Shown here in pieces: positions 24,682-33,454 of a stretch of DNA of 64,000 nucleotides. The stretch covers positions 124,093-188,092 of the forward strand of contig NZ_CYPU01000039.1 of the NCBI RefSeq assembly GCF_001458195.1. The letters run 5' to 3'. The stretch comes from Ruegeria atlantica. Its GTDB lineage: Bacteria > Pseudomonadota > Alphaproteobacteria > Rhodobacterales > Rhodobacteraceae. Within the stretch, counting starts at the first letter, position 1. Every line of letters starts with the position of its first letter. The position numbers were made by a program, and so were the translations under genes. The notes beneath the pieces are model-generated. The model searched no databases. It was not told where the DNA came from and saw only the letters and a list, made by a program, of their open reading frames with translations.

Positions 24682-25685
24682 TATTCGGAGCTGCGATCAC
24701 CGATGCCGAAGGGCTGCGCCTGACGTCAGAGGAAAAAAGACTATTCCAGCAGATGAACCCATTCGGGTTCATTTTGTTTGCGCGCAACATAGATACAGCT
24801 GAACAAGTTCGTGCCCTATGCGATGACTTTCGTGATGCCGTAGGGCGCAATTGCCCTATCACCATCGATCAGGAAGGTGGCCGTGTGCAGCGTCTGCGTG
24901 CGCCATTGGCACGCGAATGGATGCCGCCCCTGGATCATGCGGGCCGCGCAGGGGATCAGGCGGAACGCGCTATGTACCTGCGGTATCGATTGATCGCAAA
25001 AGAGCTGTTCGAGCTTGGCATTGACAGCAACTGCGCCCCGATGGTCGATTTGGCGCGCGACGATACCCATGCGTTTTTGAAGAACCGCTGTTATGGCTCT
25101 GATCCCAATCGGGTTTCAGCTCTTGGGCGCGCGGTTGCCAAAGGCCATCTGGATGGGGGTGTTTTGCCGGTGCTTAAGCACATGCCGGGGCATGGATTGG
25201 CAACGCTGGACAGCCACCATGACCTGCCGCATGTGGACCTGACACAGGACCAGCTTGAGCAAGCGGATTTCGAACCGTTTCGGGCGCTGAACGATCTGCC
25301 GATGGGGATGACGGCGCATCTGGTCTATGACCGGATTGATCCGCAACCAGCTACGATTTCATCTGTGATGATCGGCCTGATCCGCGATAAAATCGGTTTT
25401 GACGGTCTGATCATGACTGACGATATCTCGATGAAAGCGCTGAGTGGTGCGCCCGAAGACATTGCGCGTCAGTCACTTGCTGCGGGGTGCGACGTGGTTC
25501 TGCACTGTAACGGAACGTTCGACGCGCGTGCCAAGGTGCTGGAAGCAGCCGGAGAAATGACCGCGCAAGCGCAAAAGCGCGCGGAAAGGGCGCTGTCGCT
25601 GCGACAGAAGCCTGTGGAACTTGACATCCAAGCGGCCGAAGCGGAACTATCTGCCCTAATGGGCGGGCAGGTATATGAACGATAA
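24678..25685 (+). CDS. nagZ: Beta-N-acetylhexosaminidase (wall recycling)
   Basis: A glycoside hydrolase family 3 enzyme that removes GlcNAc from anhydro-muropeptides in the cytoplasm. Signatures are IDQEGGRVQRLR, KHMPGHGLATLDSHHDLP, which holds the catalytic Asp/His dyad, and MTDDISMKAL, with the nucleophile Asp. It starts at GTG 24678, overlapping the SPOR gene stop. It fits functionally with anmK elsewhere in the window. The scpA start lies within its last codons. Confidence 0.95.
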   Translation: MIFGAAITDAEGLRLTSEEKRLFQQMNPFGFILFARNIDTAEQVRALCDDFRDAVGRNCPITIDQEGGRVQRLRAPLAREWMPPLDHAGRAGDQAERAMYLRYRLIAKELFELGIDSNCAPMVDLARDDTHAFLKNRCYGSDPNRVSALGRAVAKGHLDGGVLPVLKHMPGHGLATLDSHHDLPHVDLTQDQLEQADFEPFRALNDLPMGMTAHLVYDRIDPQPATISSVMIGLIRDKIGFDGLIMTDDISMKALSGAPEDIARQSLAAGCDVVLHCNGTFDARAKVLEAAGEMTAQAQKRAERALSLRQKPVELDIQAAEAELSALMGGQVYER

Positions 25686-26469
25686 TCTCTTTAGCGAAGA
25701 CCCGGCCTCGGTCGCGGATCGTCTTGCGGCAGAGGCGTTGATTGTTGATGTCGACGGGTTCGAAGGTCCGTTGGATGTATTGTTGACCCTGTCGCGAACC
25801 CAAAAGGTCGATCTTCGGAAAATCTCGGTTCTCGCGCTTGCGCAGCAGTACTTGTCCTTTGTGGAAAAGGCGCGCGCGCTGCGGATTGAACTTGCGGCAG
25901 ACTATCTGGTCATGGCCGCCTGGCTGGCCTTCCTTAAATCTCGGCTTTTGTTGCCACCGGATCCGGATGACGAAGGCCCCTCGGGCGAGGAACTGGCCGC
26001 TCACCTGGCGTTCCAGTTGGAACGCCTGCAGGCCATGCGCGACTCTGCCGCGCGTCTCATGGCCCGTGATCAACTGGGGCGCGATTTCTTCAAACGCGGG
26101 CAGGGTGAGGATATCACCCGTATCCGCACCGTGACTTACTCTGCCACGCTGTTGGATCTGATGCAGGGATACGCCCGTATCCGAACTCGTGACGAGTTCC
26201 GCCCCTTTGTTATGGACCGCGATTCAGTGTTCACAATGGAACAAGCGCTAGAGCGGATGCGCCCGCTGATCGGGTTTGCCGGGGCTTGGACGGATATGGA
26301 ATCCTATCTGCCCGAGGGCTGGGACGCTGACCCGGTGCGTCGCCGCTCGGCCACTGCAGCGACCTTTGCTGCCTCGCTTGAGCTGGTGAAAGAGGGACAT
26401 ATGGAGATGAAGCAAACCGAGACGTTTGCACCGATCCATTTGCGCAAAAGGACTGACACACGTGACTGA
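25675..26469 (+). CDS. scpA: Segregation and condensation protein A
   Basis: The kleisin subunit that bridges SMC heads in the condensin complex. At 264 residues it has the N-terminal kleisin motif FEGPLDVLLTLSR followed by KVDLRKISVLALAQQYL, a helical middle (AWLAFLKSRLLLPP), and a C-terminal winged-helix region. It overlaps nagZ by 11 bases upstream and scpB by 8 bases downstream, so the three are translationally linked. Confidence 0.95.
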   Translation: MNDNLFSEDPASVADRLAAEALIVDVDGFEGPLDVLLTLSRTQKVDLRKISVLALAQQYLSFVEKARALRIELAADYLVMAAWLAFLKSRLLLPPDPDDEGPSGEELAAHLAFQLERLQAMRDSAARLMARDQLGRDFFKRGQGEDITRIRTVTYSATLLDLMQGYARIRTRDEFRPFVMDRDSVFTMEQALERMRPLIGFAGAWTDMESYLPEGWDADPVRRRSATAATFAASLELVKEGHMEMKQTETFAPIHLRKRTDTRD

Positions 26470-27118
26470 CGAACCGCAAAACGAAGGCACCGGTACCCTG
26501 TTCGAAGCGCCACCCCTGGCGGAACAGGAACGCATGGTCGAGGCTGTGCTGTTCGCCAGTTCCGAGCCAGTGACGATCGCCGACCTTGAGGCGCGGATGC
26601 CGCATGGAAGCGATGCGGCACAAGCGTTTGAAATTCTTCAGAAACGGTATGAGGGCCGGGGCGTCCGTGTCGTCCGCGTGGGTGAGGCCTGGGCAATTCG
26701 AACCGCCCCCGATCTGGGCTTTCTGATGCAAAAGGAAACGGTTGAAACCCGAAAACTGAGCCGCGCAGCCATCGAAACACTGGCCATCGTCGCCTATCAT
26801 CAGCCCTGCACCCGTGCCGAGATCGAAGAGATCCGGGGCGTCTCGGTATCGCGCGGTACAATCGATCAACTGTTGGAAATGGAGTGGATCCGTTTGGGCC
26901 GTCGCCGGATGACACCAGGCCGTCCGGTCACCTTTGTTGTGACGCCACAGTTTCTGGATCATTTCGGGTTGGAAAACGCCCGCGATCTTCCGGCGCTCAA
27001 GGAATTGCGGGCTGCTGGGTTGCTGGAAAACCGGCCGCCCCCGGGCACGATGCCATTGGGCGAGGGGAGTGATGACAGCGAAGATGAGGACCAGACCGAG
27101 CTGTTCGAGGAAGAGTGA
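26462..27118 (+). CDS. scpB: Segregation and condensation protein B
   Basis: A winged-helix KITE protein that binds ScpA in the SMC-ScpAB condensin. The family motifs are LSRAAIETLAIVAYHQP and TRAEIEEIRGVSVS, followed by GRPVTFVVTPQFLDHFGL. I place the start at GTG 26462, since AAAGGAC precedes it and an upstream start would extend deep into scpA. This gives 218 residues with an acidic tail. Confidence 0.94.
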   Translation: MTDEPQNEGTGTLFEAPPLAEQERMVEAVLFASSEPVTIADLEARMPHGSDAAQAFEILQKRYEGRGVRVVRVGEAWAIRTAPDLGFLMQKETVETRKLSRAAIETLAIVAYHQPCTRAEIEEIRGVSVSRGTIDQLLEMEWIRLGRRRMTPGRPVTFVVTPQFLDHFGLENARDLPALKELRAAGLLENRPPPGTMPLGEGSDDSEDEDQTELFEEE

Positions 27119-27181
27119 TAACTTGGCCCTTTTGTTGCCGTTGGAAACACCTATGTTGTGGCCAAGCTGAGGAGTTGAGCA

Positions 27182-27352
27182 ATGAATATGAATCGCATCA
27201 TCGACATGATCATCCGCCAGATCATGCGGCGGGTCGTCAACAAAGGAATCGACAAGGGTTTTGATGTGGCGGGCCGGATGGGAAAGCCGAATCAAAGATC
27301 GGCTGTGCCTCATGACTCGGGCACAAATGACGACAGCAATCGTCAAGCCTAG
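27182..27352 (+). CDS. 56-residue basic/amphipathic peptide downstream of scpB
   Basis: ATG 27182 with GAGG upstream and TAG at 27350. The product begins MNMNRIIDMIIRQIMRRVVN, an amphipathic and basic helix, and ends in a hydrophilic tail rich in Asn, Asp and Ser. There is no classic signal peptide. It lies 63 bases after scpB on the same strand and is followed by a GC-rich hairpin, consistent with the last gene of that operon. Function unknown; membrane association is possible. Confidence 0.65.
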   Translation: MNMNRIIDMIIRQIMRRVVNKGIDKGFDVAGRMGKPNQRSAVPHDSGTNDDSNRQA

Positions 27353-27361
27353 CAGATAAGC

Positions 27362-27393
27362 CCGGCGCAGGGCGTAATCTGAACGTGCGCCGG
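27362..27393. terminator. Hairpin between convergent scpB-side and dcd genes
   Basis: An 8-bp perfect stem (CCGGCGCA with TGCGCCGG) and a 16-base loop, placed between two convergent genes. There is no T tract, so it may act in either direction but weakly. Confidence 0.5.
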
Positions 27394-27404
27394 TTCATGT
27401 AATG

Positions 27405-28484
27405 TTAACCAACAGCCTTGAAGTGTTTGGACAATTTCAGCCCCTGTCCCTGATAGTTTGACGCAATACCGGCGCCATAAAGCTGGGTAGGCATTTCAGC
27501 CATTTTCTCATAGACGAGTCGTCCAACTACTTGCCCGTGTTCCAGAACAAAGGGGGCTTCGTGGCAGCGTACTTCCAGCACACCGCGTGATCCCGCTCCG
27601 CCCGCTGCAGCATGACCGAACCCTGGGTCGAAGAAGCCGGCATAGTGAACTCGGAACTCGCCTACCATCGCAAGATATGGGGCCATTTCGGCTGCGTACA
27701 TGGGCGGGATATGGACCGCCTCGCGGCTGACAAGAATATAGAATGCGCCAGGATCCAGGATGATGCGGCCATCGGTGGTGCGCACCTCTTCCCAGTATTC
27801 TTGCGGGTCATATTCCCCAATCCGGTCCAGATCGATCACACCGGTATGCGGTTTGGCCCGATAGCCAACCAGATCAGTGTCGGGTAATTGCAGATCGACC
27901 GAGAACCCCAGCCCATCCTGAATGACTGCCGGTCCGTCGACCAGTGGCGAGTCGTTGTGCAACGCGGTCAGTTCCGCGTCGCTGAGCACTGCCTGACCTT
28001 GACGAAAGCGAATCTGGTTCAGCCGCATGCCCGGTCTCACCAGAACCGAGAATGAGCGTGGACAGATCTCGGCAAAAAGCGGCCCGGTATAGCCTGCCGG
28101 TACCCGGTCAAACTCGGTGCCACCATCGGTGATCGTGCGGGTCAGAAGATCCAGCCGCCCGGTCGAGCTTTTGGCATTTGCCACCGCGCTGGTATCGGCG
28201 GGCAGGGCCAGCGATTCCATCAGCGGCACCAGATAGACGCAGCCTTTTTCAAGAACAGCACCGTCGCTAATATCGATGCGGTGCATCTCGAACTCGGCCA
28301 GACGATCCGCGACCGAGCGTCCTTCGCCCGCCAAGAACGATGCGCGAACCCGGTAAGCAACTGTACCTAAACGTAAATCTAGGCTGGCGGGTTGAATTTG
28401 CGCCGGGATAACCTCGGGGCTGGCGGTGATCTCACCGAGGCCGATCATCGCCTCGATCTGTTGGTTTGGGCATACACCTGTCAT
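27405..28484 (-). CDS. dcd: dCTP deaminase, double-length form
   Basis: Deaminates dCTP to dUTP for thymidylate synthesis. Ordinary Dcd proteins are about 190 residues; this is 359 and seems to hold two trimeric-dUTPase-like halves. The first half has the clear motif ANAKSSTGRLDL and GYTGPLFAEICPRSF; the second has FFDPGFGHAAAGGAGSRGVL and FVLEHGQVVGRLVYEKM. The ATG at 28484 has GGGGGGA upstream and is preferred over one 45 bases earlier. It lies just downstream of tRNA-Pro on the same strand. Confidence 0.88.
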   Translation of the reverse strand: MTGVCPNQQIEAMIGLGEITASPEVIPAQIQPASLDLRLGTVAYRVRASFLAGEGRSVADRLAEFEMHRIDISDGAVLEKGCVYLVPLMESLALPADTSAVANAKSSTGRLDLLTRTITDGGTEFDRVPAGYTGPLFAEICPRSFSVLVRPGMRLNQIRFRQGQAVLSDAELTALHNDSPLVDGPAVIQDGLGFSVDLQLPDTDLVGYRAKPHTGVIDLDRIGEYDPQEYWEEVRTTDGRIILDPGAFYILVSREAVHIPPMYAAEMAPYLAMVGEFRVHYAGFFDPGFGHAAAGGAGSRGVLEVRCHEAPFVLEHGQVVGRLVYEKMAEMPTQLYGAGIASNYQGQGLKLSKHFKAVG

Positions 28485-28545
28485 TTCGATCCCCCCTGAT
28501 GCCAGAGCGGGATCTGGCCTGTTTGCCATAAACGTCGGTGTGATT

Positions 28546-28622
28546 TGGTCGGGCTAGCAGGACTCGAACCTGCGACCTTCCGTCCCCCAGACGGACGCGC
28601 TACCAGGCTGCGCCATAGCCCG
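28546..28622 (-). tRNA. tRNA-Pro (anticodon GGG), CCA encoded
   Basis: The full cloverleaf is readable on the minus strand: acceptor CGGGCTA with TAGCCCG, D stem GCGC/GCGC, anticodon stem TCCGT/ACGGA around loop CTGGGGG (anticodon GGG), T stem GCAGG/CCTGC with TTCGAGT loop, discriminator A, then genomic CCA. No integrase or duplicated 3' end is seen nearby. Confidence 0.97.
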
Positions 28623-28683
28623 ACGTTGAGGTGTTCATAAAGACTTTCCCGGCGGGGGCAAGAGGAAATCATCGCCTTTTTTC

Positions 28684-29325
28684 TTATCCTGCCGACCGGT
28701 TCTCAATTCGGTTGATGACAGCGCGCAAGTCCTTGGCGATTGGTGCAATCCGACGCAAAAGATCGTCGTCAAACTCGGTCCGTTCCCACGCTTGTGTGGC
28801 GATGCCGCCCATCAGGGGGGCTTCATCCAGATACTCGGGCGCAGGCTGTGATGGCTCTGCTTGTGGTTGCTGCGGGGCAGGCGGGGGCGTTTCGGCCTGA
28901 GGTGCTTGTTCAGCCGGCGCGGTTTCCTCGGCTACCGGGGCCGGCTCGCCCAGATCCAGATCGATCTGATCGCTGGGCGTGGCAGGCTTGGCGGAAAAGG
29001 GCACGACAACGGTATCATCTGCCGGGGTGCTTTCAGGCGCGGCGGGCTCATCCAGGCTGGGCGACAGCGAGGAAACATAGGCCACGCCTTGTTCACGCAG
29101 GATGCGTTGGACGCCCTTTATGGTGATCCCGTCCTCGTGCAGCAGCTTTTTGATACCACCCAAAAGGCGCATATCATTTGGCCGGTAATACCTGCGGCCA
29201 CCCGCGCGTTTGACGGGTTTGACTTGGCTAAAACGGCTTTCCCAGAAGCGCAGGACATGAGCCTGAACGCCTAACCAGTCCGCAACTTCACTTATTGTGC
29301 GAAAGGCGTCGGGGGACTTGCTCAT
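28684..29325 (-). CDS. MerR-family transcriptional regulator
   Basis: A 213-residue protein. The N-terminal winged helix is unmistakable ([20 protein letters not shown], then [14 protein letters not shown] and [19 protein letters not shown]). About 90 residues of disordered Pro/Ala/Glu sequence follow, ending in a short C-terminal helix ([20 protein letters not shown]). No cysteine is present that would suggest metal or redox sensing. It sits directly after ihfA, a conserved arrangement in this group. Effector and targets unknown. Confidence 0.9.
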   Translation of the reverse strand: MSKSPDAFRTISEVADWLGVQAHVLRFWESRFSQVKPVKRAGGRRYYRPNDMRLLGGIKKLLHEDGITIKGVQRILREQGVAYVSSLSPSLDEPAAPESTPADDTVVVPFSAKPATPSDQIDLDLGEPAPVAEETAPAEQAPQAETPPPAPQQPQAEPSQPAPEYLDEAPLMGGIATQAWERTEFDDDLLRRIAPIAKDLRAVINRIENRSAG

Positions 29326-29343
29326 GACCGTTCCGTCCCGAAT

Positions 29344-29646
29344 TTACTTGCGATTCCCTGCGGCGACGCGATCCTTCATCAGATGCGACGGGCGGAATGT
29401 CAGGACACGTCGAGGCTGAATTGGCACCTCTTCGCCGGTTTTGGGATTACGGCCGATGCGGGCGGTTTTGTCCCGAACACTGAAGGTACCAAACGATGAA
29501 ATCTTGACCTGTTCACCTTGGACCAGTGCGTCCGACATGTGGTTCAAGACGCTTTCGACAAGCTGCGCACTTTCATTGCGTGAAAGGCCAACCTCGCGGA
29601 AAACTGCCTCGCTCAGATCCATTCGCGTCAGTGTTTTTTCGCCCAT
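29344..29646 (-). CDS. ihfA: Integration host factor subunit alpha
   Basis: DNA-bending nucleoid protein working as a heterodimer with IhfB. At 100 residues it has the HU/IHF fold with the DNA-contact strand region [20 protein letters not shown] and the opening [19 protein letters not shown] 29646 is preferred over an upstream start because it matches family length. It lies between fabH and the merR gene. Confidence 0.96.
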   Translation of the reverse strand: MGEKTLTRMDLSEAVFREVGLSRNESAQLVESVLNHMSDALVQGEQVKISSFGTFSVRDKTARIGRNPKTGEEVPIQPRRVLTFRPSHLMKDRVAAGNRK

Positions 29647-29742
29647 ACCATTTCCCCTGTTGATATCAGAGAATATGGTGATGGCAAATTCGCTGTCAAT
29701 ATCAATGAATTGCACGAGGCTGTGTAAGCCGTTTTGCGCCGG

Positions 29743-30714
29743 TTACCAGCGCAGAACCACTGCGCCCCATGCCAGGCCGCCGCCGATAGCCTCGGTCACG
29801 ATCAGATCCCCGGTCTTGATCTGGCCCCGTTGTTTGCCCACTGAGAGGGCCAGGGGAATCGATGCGGCGGACGTGTTACCGTGATCCTGAACTGTCACGA
29901 CAACGTTATCCATCGGCAGGCCCATTTTCTTGGCAGTGCCCTGAATGATGCGAATGTTGGCCTGATGTGGCACGATCCAATCGACGTCCGCGTTGGTCAG
30001 ACCGGCACGCCCCAGAGCGGTTTCAGCGGTCTTCGCCAGCTTTTCGACCGCGTGGCGGAACACTTGATTGCCCTGCATTCTTAGATGCCCGGTCGATTGA
30101 GTCGACACGCCGCCGTCGACATAGAGCAAATCCTTGTAGCGCCCGTCAGAATTCAGGTCGGTCGACAGAATGCCGCGATCCTGCGCGGTTCCTTCGCTGT
30201 CCTGCTGCTCAAGTATTAACGCGCCGGCACCGTCGCCAAACAGCACGCATGTGGACCGATCAGTCCAATCCATGATGTGCGAAAACGTCTCGGCGCCGAT
30301 GACCAGCACACGTTTGGCTTGACCGGACACGATCAAAGCGTTGGCGTTGCTGAGGGCGAAGACAAAGCCTGCACAGACGGCTTGCACGTCAAACGCAAAT
30401 CCGTGGGTCATGCCTAGGCGCGCTTGGACCATCGTCGCGGCAGAGGGGAAAGTAAGGTCAGCCGTAGATGTCGCCAGGATGATGGCGTCGATATCCTCGG
30501 CCTTCAGGCCAGCATCGGCCAGGGCGGCCAAAGCAGCGTTGGTCGCCAGATCGGACGTGGTTTCACCATCAGCGGCAAAGTGGCGGCGTTCGATTCCCGA
30601 GCGAGCTTTGATCCACTCGTCCGACGTATCTAGCGTCTTTTCAAATTCGGAATTCGGAACGATGCGCTCTGGCAAATAGTGTCCGACACCTACAACAACT
30701 GAACGGCCTGCCAT
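29743..30714 (-). CDS. fabH: Beta-ketoacyl-ACP synthase III
   Basis: Condenses acetyl-CoA with malonyl-ACP to start fatty-acid synthesis. The catalytic triad is visible: Cys114 in QAVCAGFVFAL, His in VPHQANIRI and Asn in DHGNTSAASIP. At 323 residues it is typical. It lies 21 bases after plsX in the same direction, a standard lipid operon. Confidence 0.97.
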   Translation of the reverse strand: MAGRSVVVGVGHYLPERIVPNSEFEKTLDTSDEWIKARSGIERRHFAADGETTSDLATNAALAALADAGLKAEDIDAIILATSTADLTFPSAATMVQARLGMTHGFAFDVQAVCAGFVFALSNANALIVSGQAKRVLVIGAETFSHIMDWTDRSTCVLFGDGAGALILEQQDSEGTAQDRGILSTDLNSDGRYKDLLYVDGGVSTQSTGHLRMQGNQVFRHAVEKLAKTAETALGRAGLTNADVDWIVPHQANIRIIQGTAKKMGLPMDNVVVTVQDHGNTSAASIPLALSVGKQRGQIKTGDLIVTEAIGGGLAWGAVVLRW

Positions 30715-30735
30715 TTGGGGGTACTGCCTTTATTG

Positions 30736-31824
30736 TTATTCGCCCGCCTTTGGCGGTACGTGCGCGGCATCTTGTGCAAGCTGGGCTGTCGATGCAACCC
30801 GTGCCGCCAATTTTTCGGCGAAACCGGACTCGGCCAGGGTAAAGGCCAGTTTGATCGCTGCCGAAACTCCGGTGGCATCTGCGCCACCATGTGATTTGAC
30901 CACGGTTCCGTTGAGGCCAAGAAAGACACCGCCATTGACTTGGCGTGGGTCGATGCGTTTCTTCAACCGTTGCAGCGAGGTGATGGCCAGAACCGATGCG
31001 AGCCGGGACAGGGGGGAATATTTAAAGGCCTCGCGCAGCAGGTCACCGATCAGGCTGGCCGTGCCTTCGCCGGTTTTGATTGCGACGTTTCCGGTAAAGC
31101 CATCGGTAACAATGACATCCGCCTTGTCACCGGGAATGTCGCTGCCCTCCACGAAGCCTGCGAAGTCAAAATTCGCCTGCTCTGCGAATTCCGAGATCAT
31201 CGCGTGGGCTTCTTTCAGTTCGGCCCGGCCTTTGTGTTCTTCGGTGCCAACATTCAGCAAACCGATCCGGGGCCGATCCAGTGCCATGCCGTTGCGGGCA
31301 TAAGACGCCCCCATCAGCGCATATTGCAGCAGATCCTTGGCGTCGGCCCGCACATCGGCGCCGACATCCAGCATCACGTTAAAGCCCTGAGGGTTGCGCG
31401 ACGGCCACAGAATCGCAATGGCCGGACGGTTCACGCCCGGCAATTTGCGCAAACGCATCATCGACAGCGCCATCAGCGCGCCGGTATTGCCACAGGAAAC
31501 AGCCCCGTGGGCTTCGCCTTTGCGCACTGTTTCCAGCGTCGACCACATCGATGTCTGCTTGCCGCTGCGGACGACCTGGCTGGGCTTGTCCTCCATCGTG
31601 ACCACGTCGGGGCAATCACGAAAAACGACGCGTCCCTGCAGGACACGCCGTTTGGCGACAAGTTTGCGCAACTTTTGCTCGGGCCCGTGCAGAACGAAGG
31701 CGATATCGGGGTTCTTGTTTGCCGATTTGGCAATGCCCGCAACAACAGTCGCGGGCCCCGAATCTCCGCCCATAGCGTCAACCGAGATGGTAATCCGTCC
31801 GGCTTGCGTGGGCTGTTCCGTCAT
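30736..31824 (-). CDS. plsX: Phosphate acyltransferase (acyl-ACP to acyl-phosphate)
   Basis: Makes acyl-phosphate for PlsY in phospholipid synthesis. Family motifs include ISVDAMGGDSGPATVV at the N terminus, CGNTGALMALSMMRL and VTDGFTGNVAIKTGEG. At 362 residues it is full length. It stands between rpmF and fabH, the classic rpmF-plsX-fabH order. Confidence 0.97.
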   Translation of the reverse strand: MTEQPTQAGRITISVDAMGGDSGPATVVAGIAKSANKNPDIAFVLHGPEQKLRKLVAKRRVLQGRVVFRDCPDVVTMEDKPSQVVRSGKQTSMWSTLETVRKGEAHGAVSCGNTGALMALSMMRLRKLPGVNRPAIAILWPSRNPQGFNVMLDVGADVRADAKDLLQYALMGASYARNGMALDRPRIGLLNVGTEEHKGRAELKEAHAMISEFAEQANFDFAGFVEGSDIPGDKADVIVTDGFTGNVAIKTGEGTASLIGDLLREAFKYSPLSRLASVLAITSLQRLKKRIDPRQVNGGVFLGLNGTVVKSHGGADATGVSAAIKLAFTLAESGFAEKLAARVASTAQLAQDAAHVPPKAGE

Positions 31825-31848
31825 GCCTTAGCCTACGAGTTATGAGGC

Positions 31849-32055
31849 TTAGGCCGCGTCTTCGTCCAGGTCGATTTCGTCGGCCTGAGCGACGACTTCA
31901 CGGTCATCATAATGGCCGCAGGACGCGCAGACGTGGTGCGGGCGCTTCAGTTCGCCACAGTTTGCGCATTCGTTCGGGTTTGCAGCAACCAGAGCGTCAT
32001 GTGCGCGGCGATTGTTGCGGCGCGACTTGGAAACTTTGTTCTGTTGGACAGCCAT
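31849..32055 (-). CDS. rpmF: 50S ribosomal protein L32
   Basis: A 68-residue basic protein with the usual [18 protein letters not shown] start and two CxxC pairs (CANC and CASC) forming a zinc ribbon. It lies 24 bases before plsX, so ribosome and lipid synthesis genes are linked. A small hairpin (CAGCAG-N5-CTGCTG, 32082-32098) sits in its leader. Confidence 0.97.
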   Translation of the reverse strand: MAVQQNKVSKSRRNNRRAHDALVAANPNECANCGELKRPHHVCASCGHYDDREVVAQADEIDLDEDAA

Positions 32056-32261
32056 GGTCTCAACCTTTGTCTATTAAGGGTCAGCAGATTCGCTGCTGGC
32101 CGGGTTTCATTCTTCGTTTTTCTAGTGGTTTGACGCGCGTTTAGGGGACGGGCCCCGCAATGTCCAACCCAAATTCCGTTGAGCGCGCGAAAATACTGCG
32201 ATTCTCGGCATGTTCAAGCGATTTTTCTGGAGGCCTGCTATGACAGGAAATCAGACCTATG

Positions 32262-32798
32262 TCACTCGTCTTTTTTCAAAGCATCGCGCAAATTCGCCAG
32301 TCCGGCAAACGGCTTTGCGTCTTCGTCCGTCATCGCCTGTTTGCCCGGCTCAGTATAGCCGGCCTGTTCCAATTCTGCGCCGTCTTTCCGTGGGTATTGG
32401 GGCAGGGCAAGCGACAGCGCCTCAATCATCACCGATGCGGGGTCAATTTCCGCGCCCAGTGCTTCGGTCTCATCGCCTTCGGGGATTTCGAATTCAGGCT
32501 CGTCGGGGTTTTGCCAGTCTTTCAGATAGACCCGTGACACAGGGATATCGATGCGCGTGGTTACGGGTTCAAGCGTCACGACACAGGGTTGAATCACCGT
32601 CGCCCCCAGTTTTCCGGCAAGAATCCAATCGCGTTTGCCTTGTGCCCTTACGTCACCCACAAAGCTGAGCTTGCGCAGGCCCAACAATCCCAGTTCGGTT
32701 TTGATCGCGTCCAGGCCCTTGCTATCGGGGCGCAGATCAAACGGCGTGGGCGCGTTTTGGGGCAGGTCGGCCACCCGCAGAGATGTATTAGTCGTCAT
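32262..32798 (-). CDS. DUF177 (YceD-like) protein
   Basis: A 178-residue protein of the family usually found upstream of rpmF. The central sequence VIQPCVVTLEPVTTRIDIPV carries the conserved cysteine, and an acidic stretch (WQNPDEPEFEIPEGDETEALG) follows. DUF177 proteins have been tied to 23S rRNA maturation or ribosome assembly in other organisms. The gap to rpmF is 206 bases, longer than usual, with no gene in it. Confidence 0.9.
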   Translation of the reverse strand: MTTNTSLRVADLPQNAPTPFDLRPDSKGLDAIKTELGLLGLRKLSFVGDVRAQGKRDWILAGKLGATVIQPCVVTLEPVTTRIDIPVSRVYLKDWQNPDEPEFEIPEGDETEALGAEIDPASVMIEALSLALPQYPRKDGAELEQAGYTEPGKQAMTDEDAKPFAGLANLRDALKKDE

Positions 32799-32882
32799 TC
32801 GTGACCCTTTCGTGTGTTGAACCGGGGCTGCGGTTTATGTAATCGGATAGGGTCCGCAAGGTCCCAAGGCAAGAGGATGTAA

Positions 32883-33356
32883 ATGTTGAAGGTTGTGAAC
32901 AGGTTGAAACCGGCGTCCAAAAGGCTTGTCTTTGCGGCCTGTTTGGTTGCGGCTGGCGCTTGCACGCCAATCTTCAAGAATCACGGATACGTCCCGCCGG
33001 CTGACCAACTGGCAGAGATCAAAGTGGGCGTCGACACCCGCGACAGCGTTGTTGAAACCATCGGAGCGCCCAGCTCGGCCGGGCTGGTGAAGGATTCGGG
33101 TTTTTACTATGTCCGCTCTCGCGTGCGCCATTACGGTCCGAAGCGCCCCGAAGTGGTGTCGCGCGAACTGGTTGCGATCAGCTTTGATCAGCGTGGTGTT
33201 GTGCGGAATATCGAACGTTTTGGTCTTGAGGATGGGTATGTGGTGGTACTGGACCGCCGCGTGACCGAATCCAGCGTTCAGAACCGTGGCTTCCTGCGCC
33301 AGCTGTTGGGCAATATCGGCAACTTCAACCCTGCGAACATTCCGGGCGCGAATTAA
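32883..33356 (+). CDS. bamE: Outer-membrane assembly lipoprotein BamE (SmpA/OmlA)
   Basis: A small lipoprotein of the BAM complex that inserts outer-membrane barrels. The signal segment RLVFAACLVAAGAC ends in the lipobox cysteine (Cys27). The mature part has the BamE core (LAEIKVGVDTRDSVVETIGA and FYYVRSRVRHYG). The 157-residue length includes a C-terminal extension of about 35 residues. It starts at ATG 32883, divergent from the DUF177 gene. Confidence 0.92.
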   Translation: MLKVVNRLKPASKRLVFAACLVAAGACTPIFKNHGYVPPADQLAEIKVGVDTRDSVVETIGAPSSAGLVKDSGFYYVRSRVRHYGPKRPEVVSRELVAISFDQRGVVRNIERFGLEDGYVVVLDRRVTESSVQNRGFLRQLLGNIGNFNPANIPGAN

Positions 33357-33454
33357 GTCTGCGCCGCCTCTTGCTACGGTCACAGGACAGTCACATGTTC
33401 TGTGGTAGAACCGCTGCAACATGAAGCAGGTCAGCAACCGCGGAGGATGCGACC

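Noticed and set aside
28546-28622. tRNA-Pro as an integration site of a mobile element
   Set aside because: No integrase, no direct repeat of the tRNA 3' end, and normal genes on both sides.
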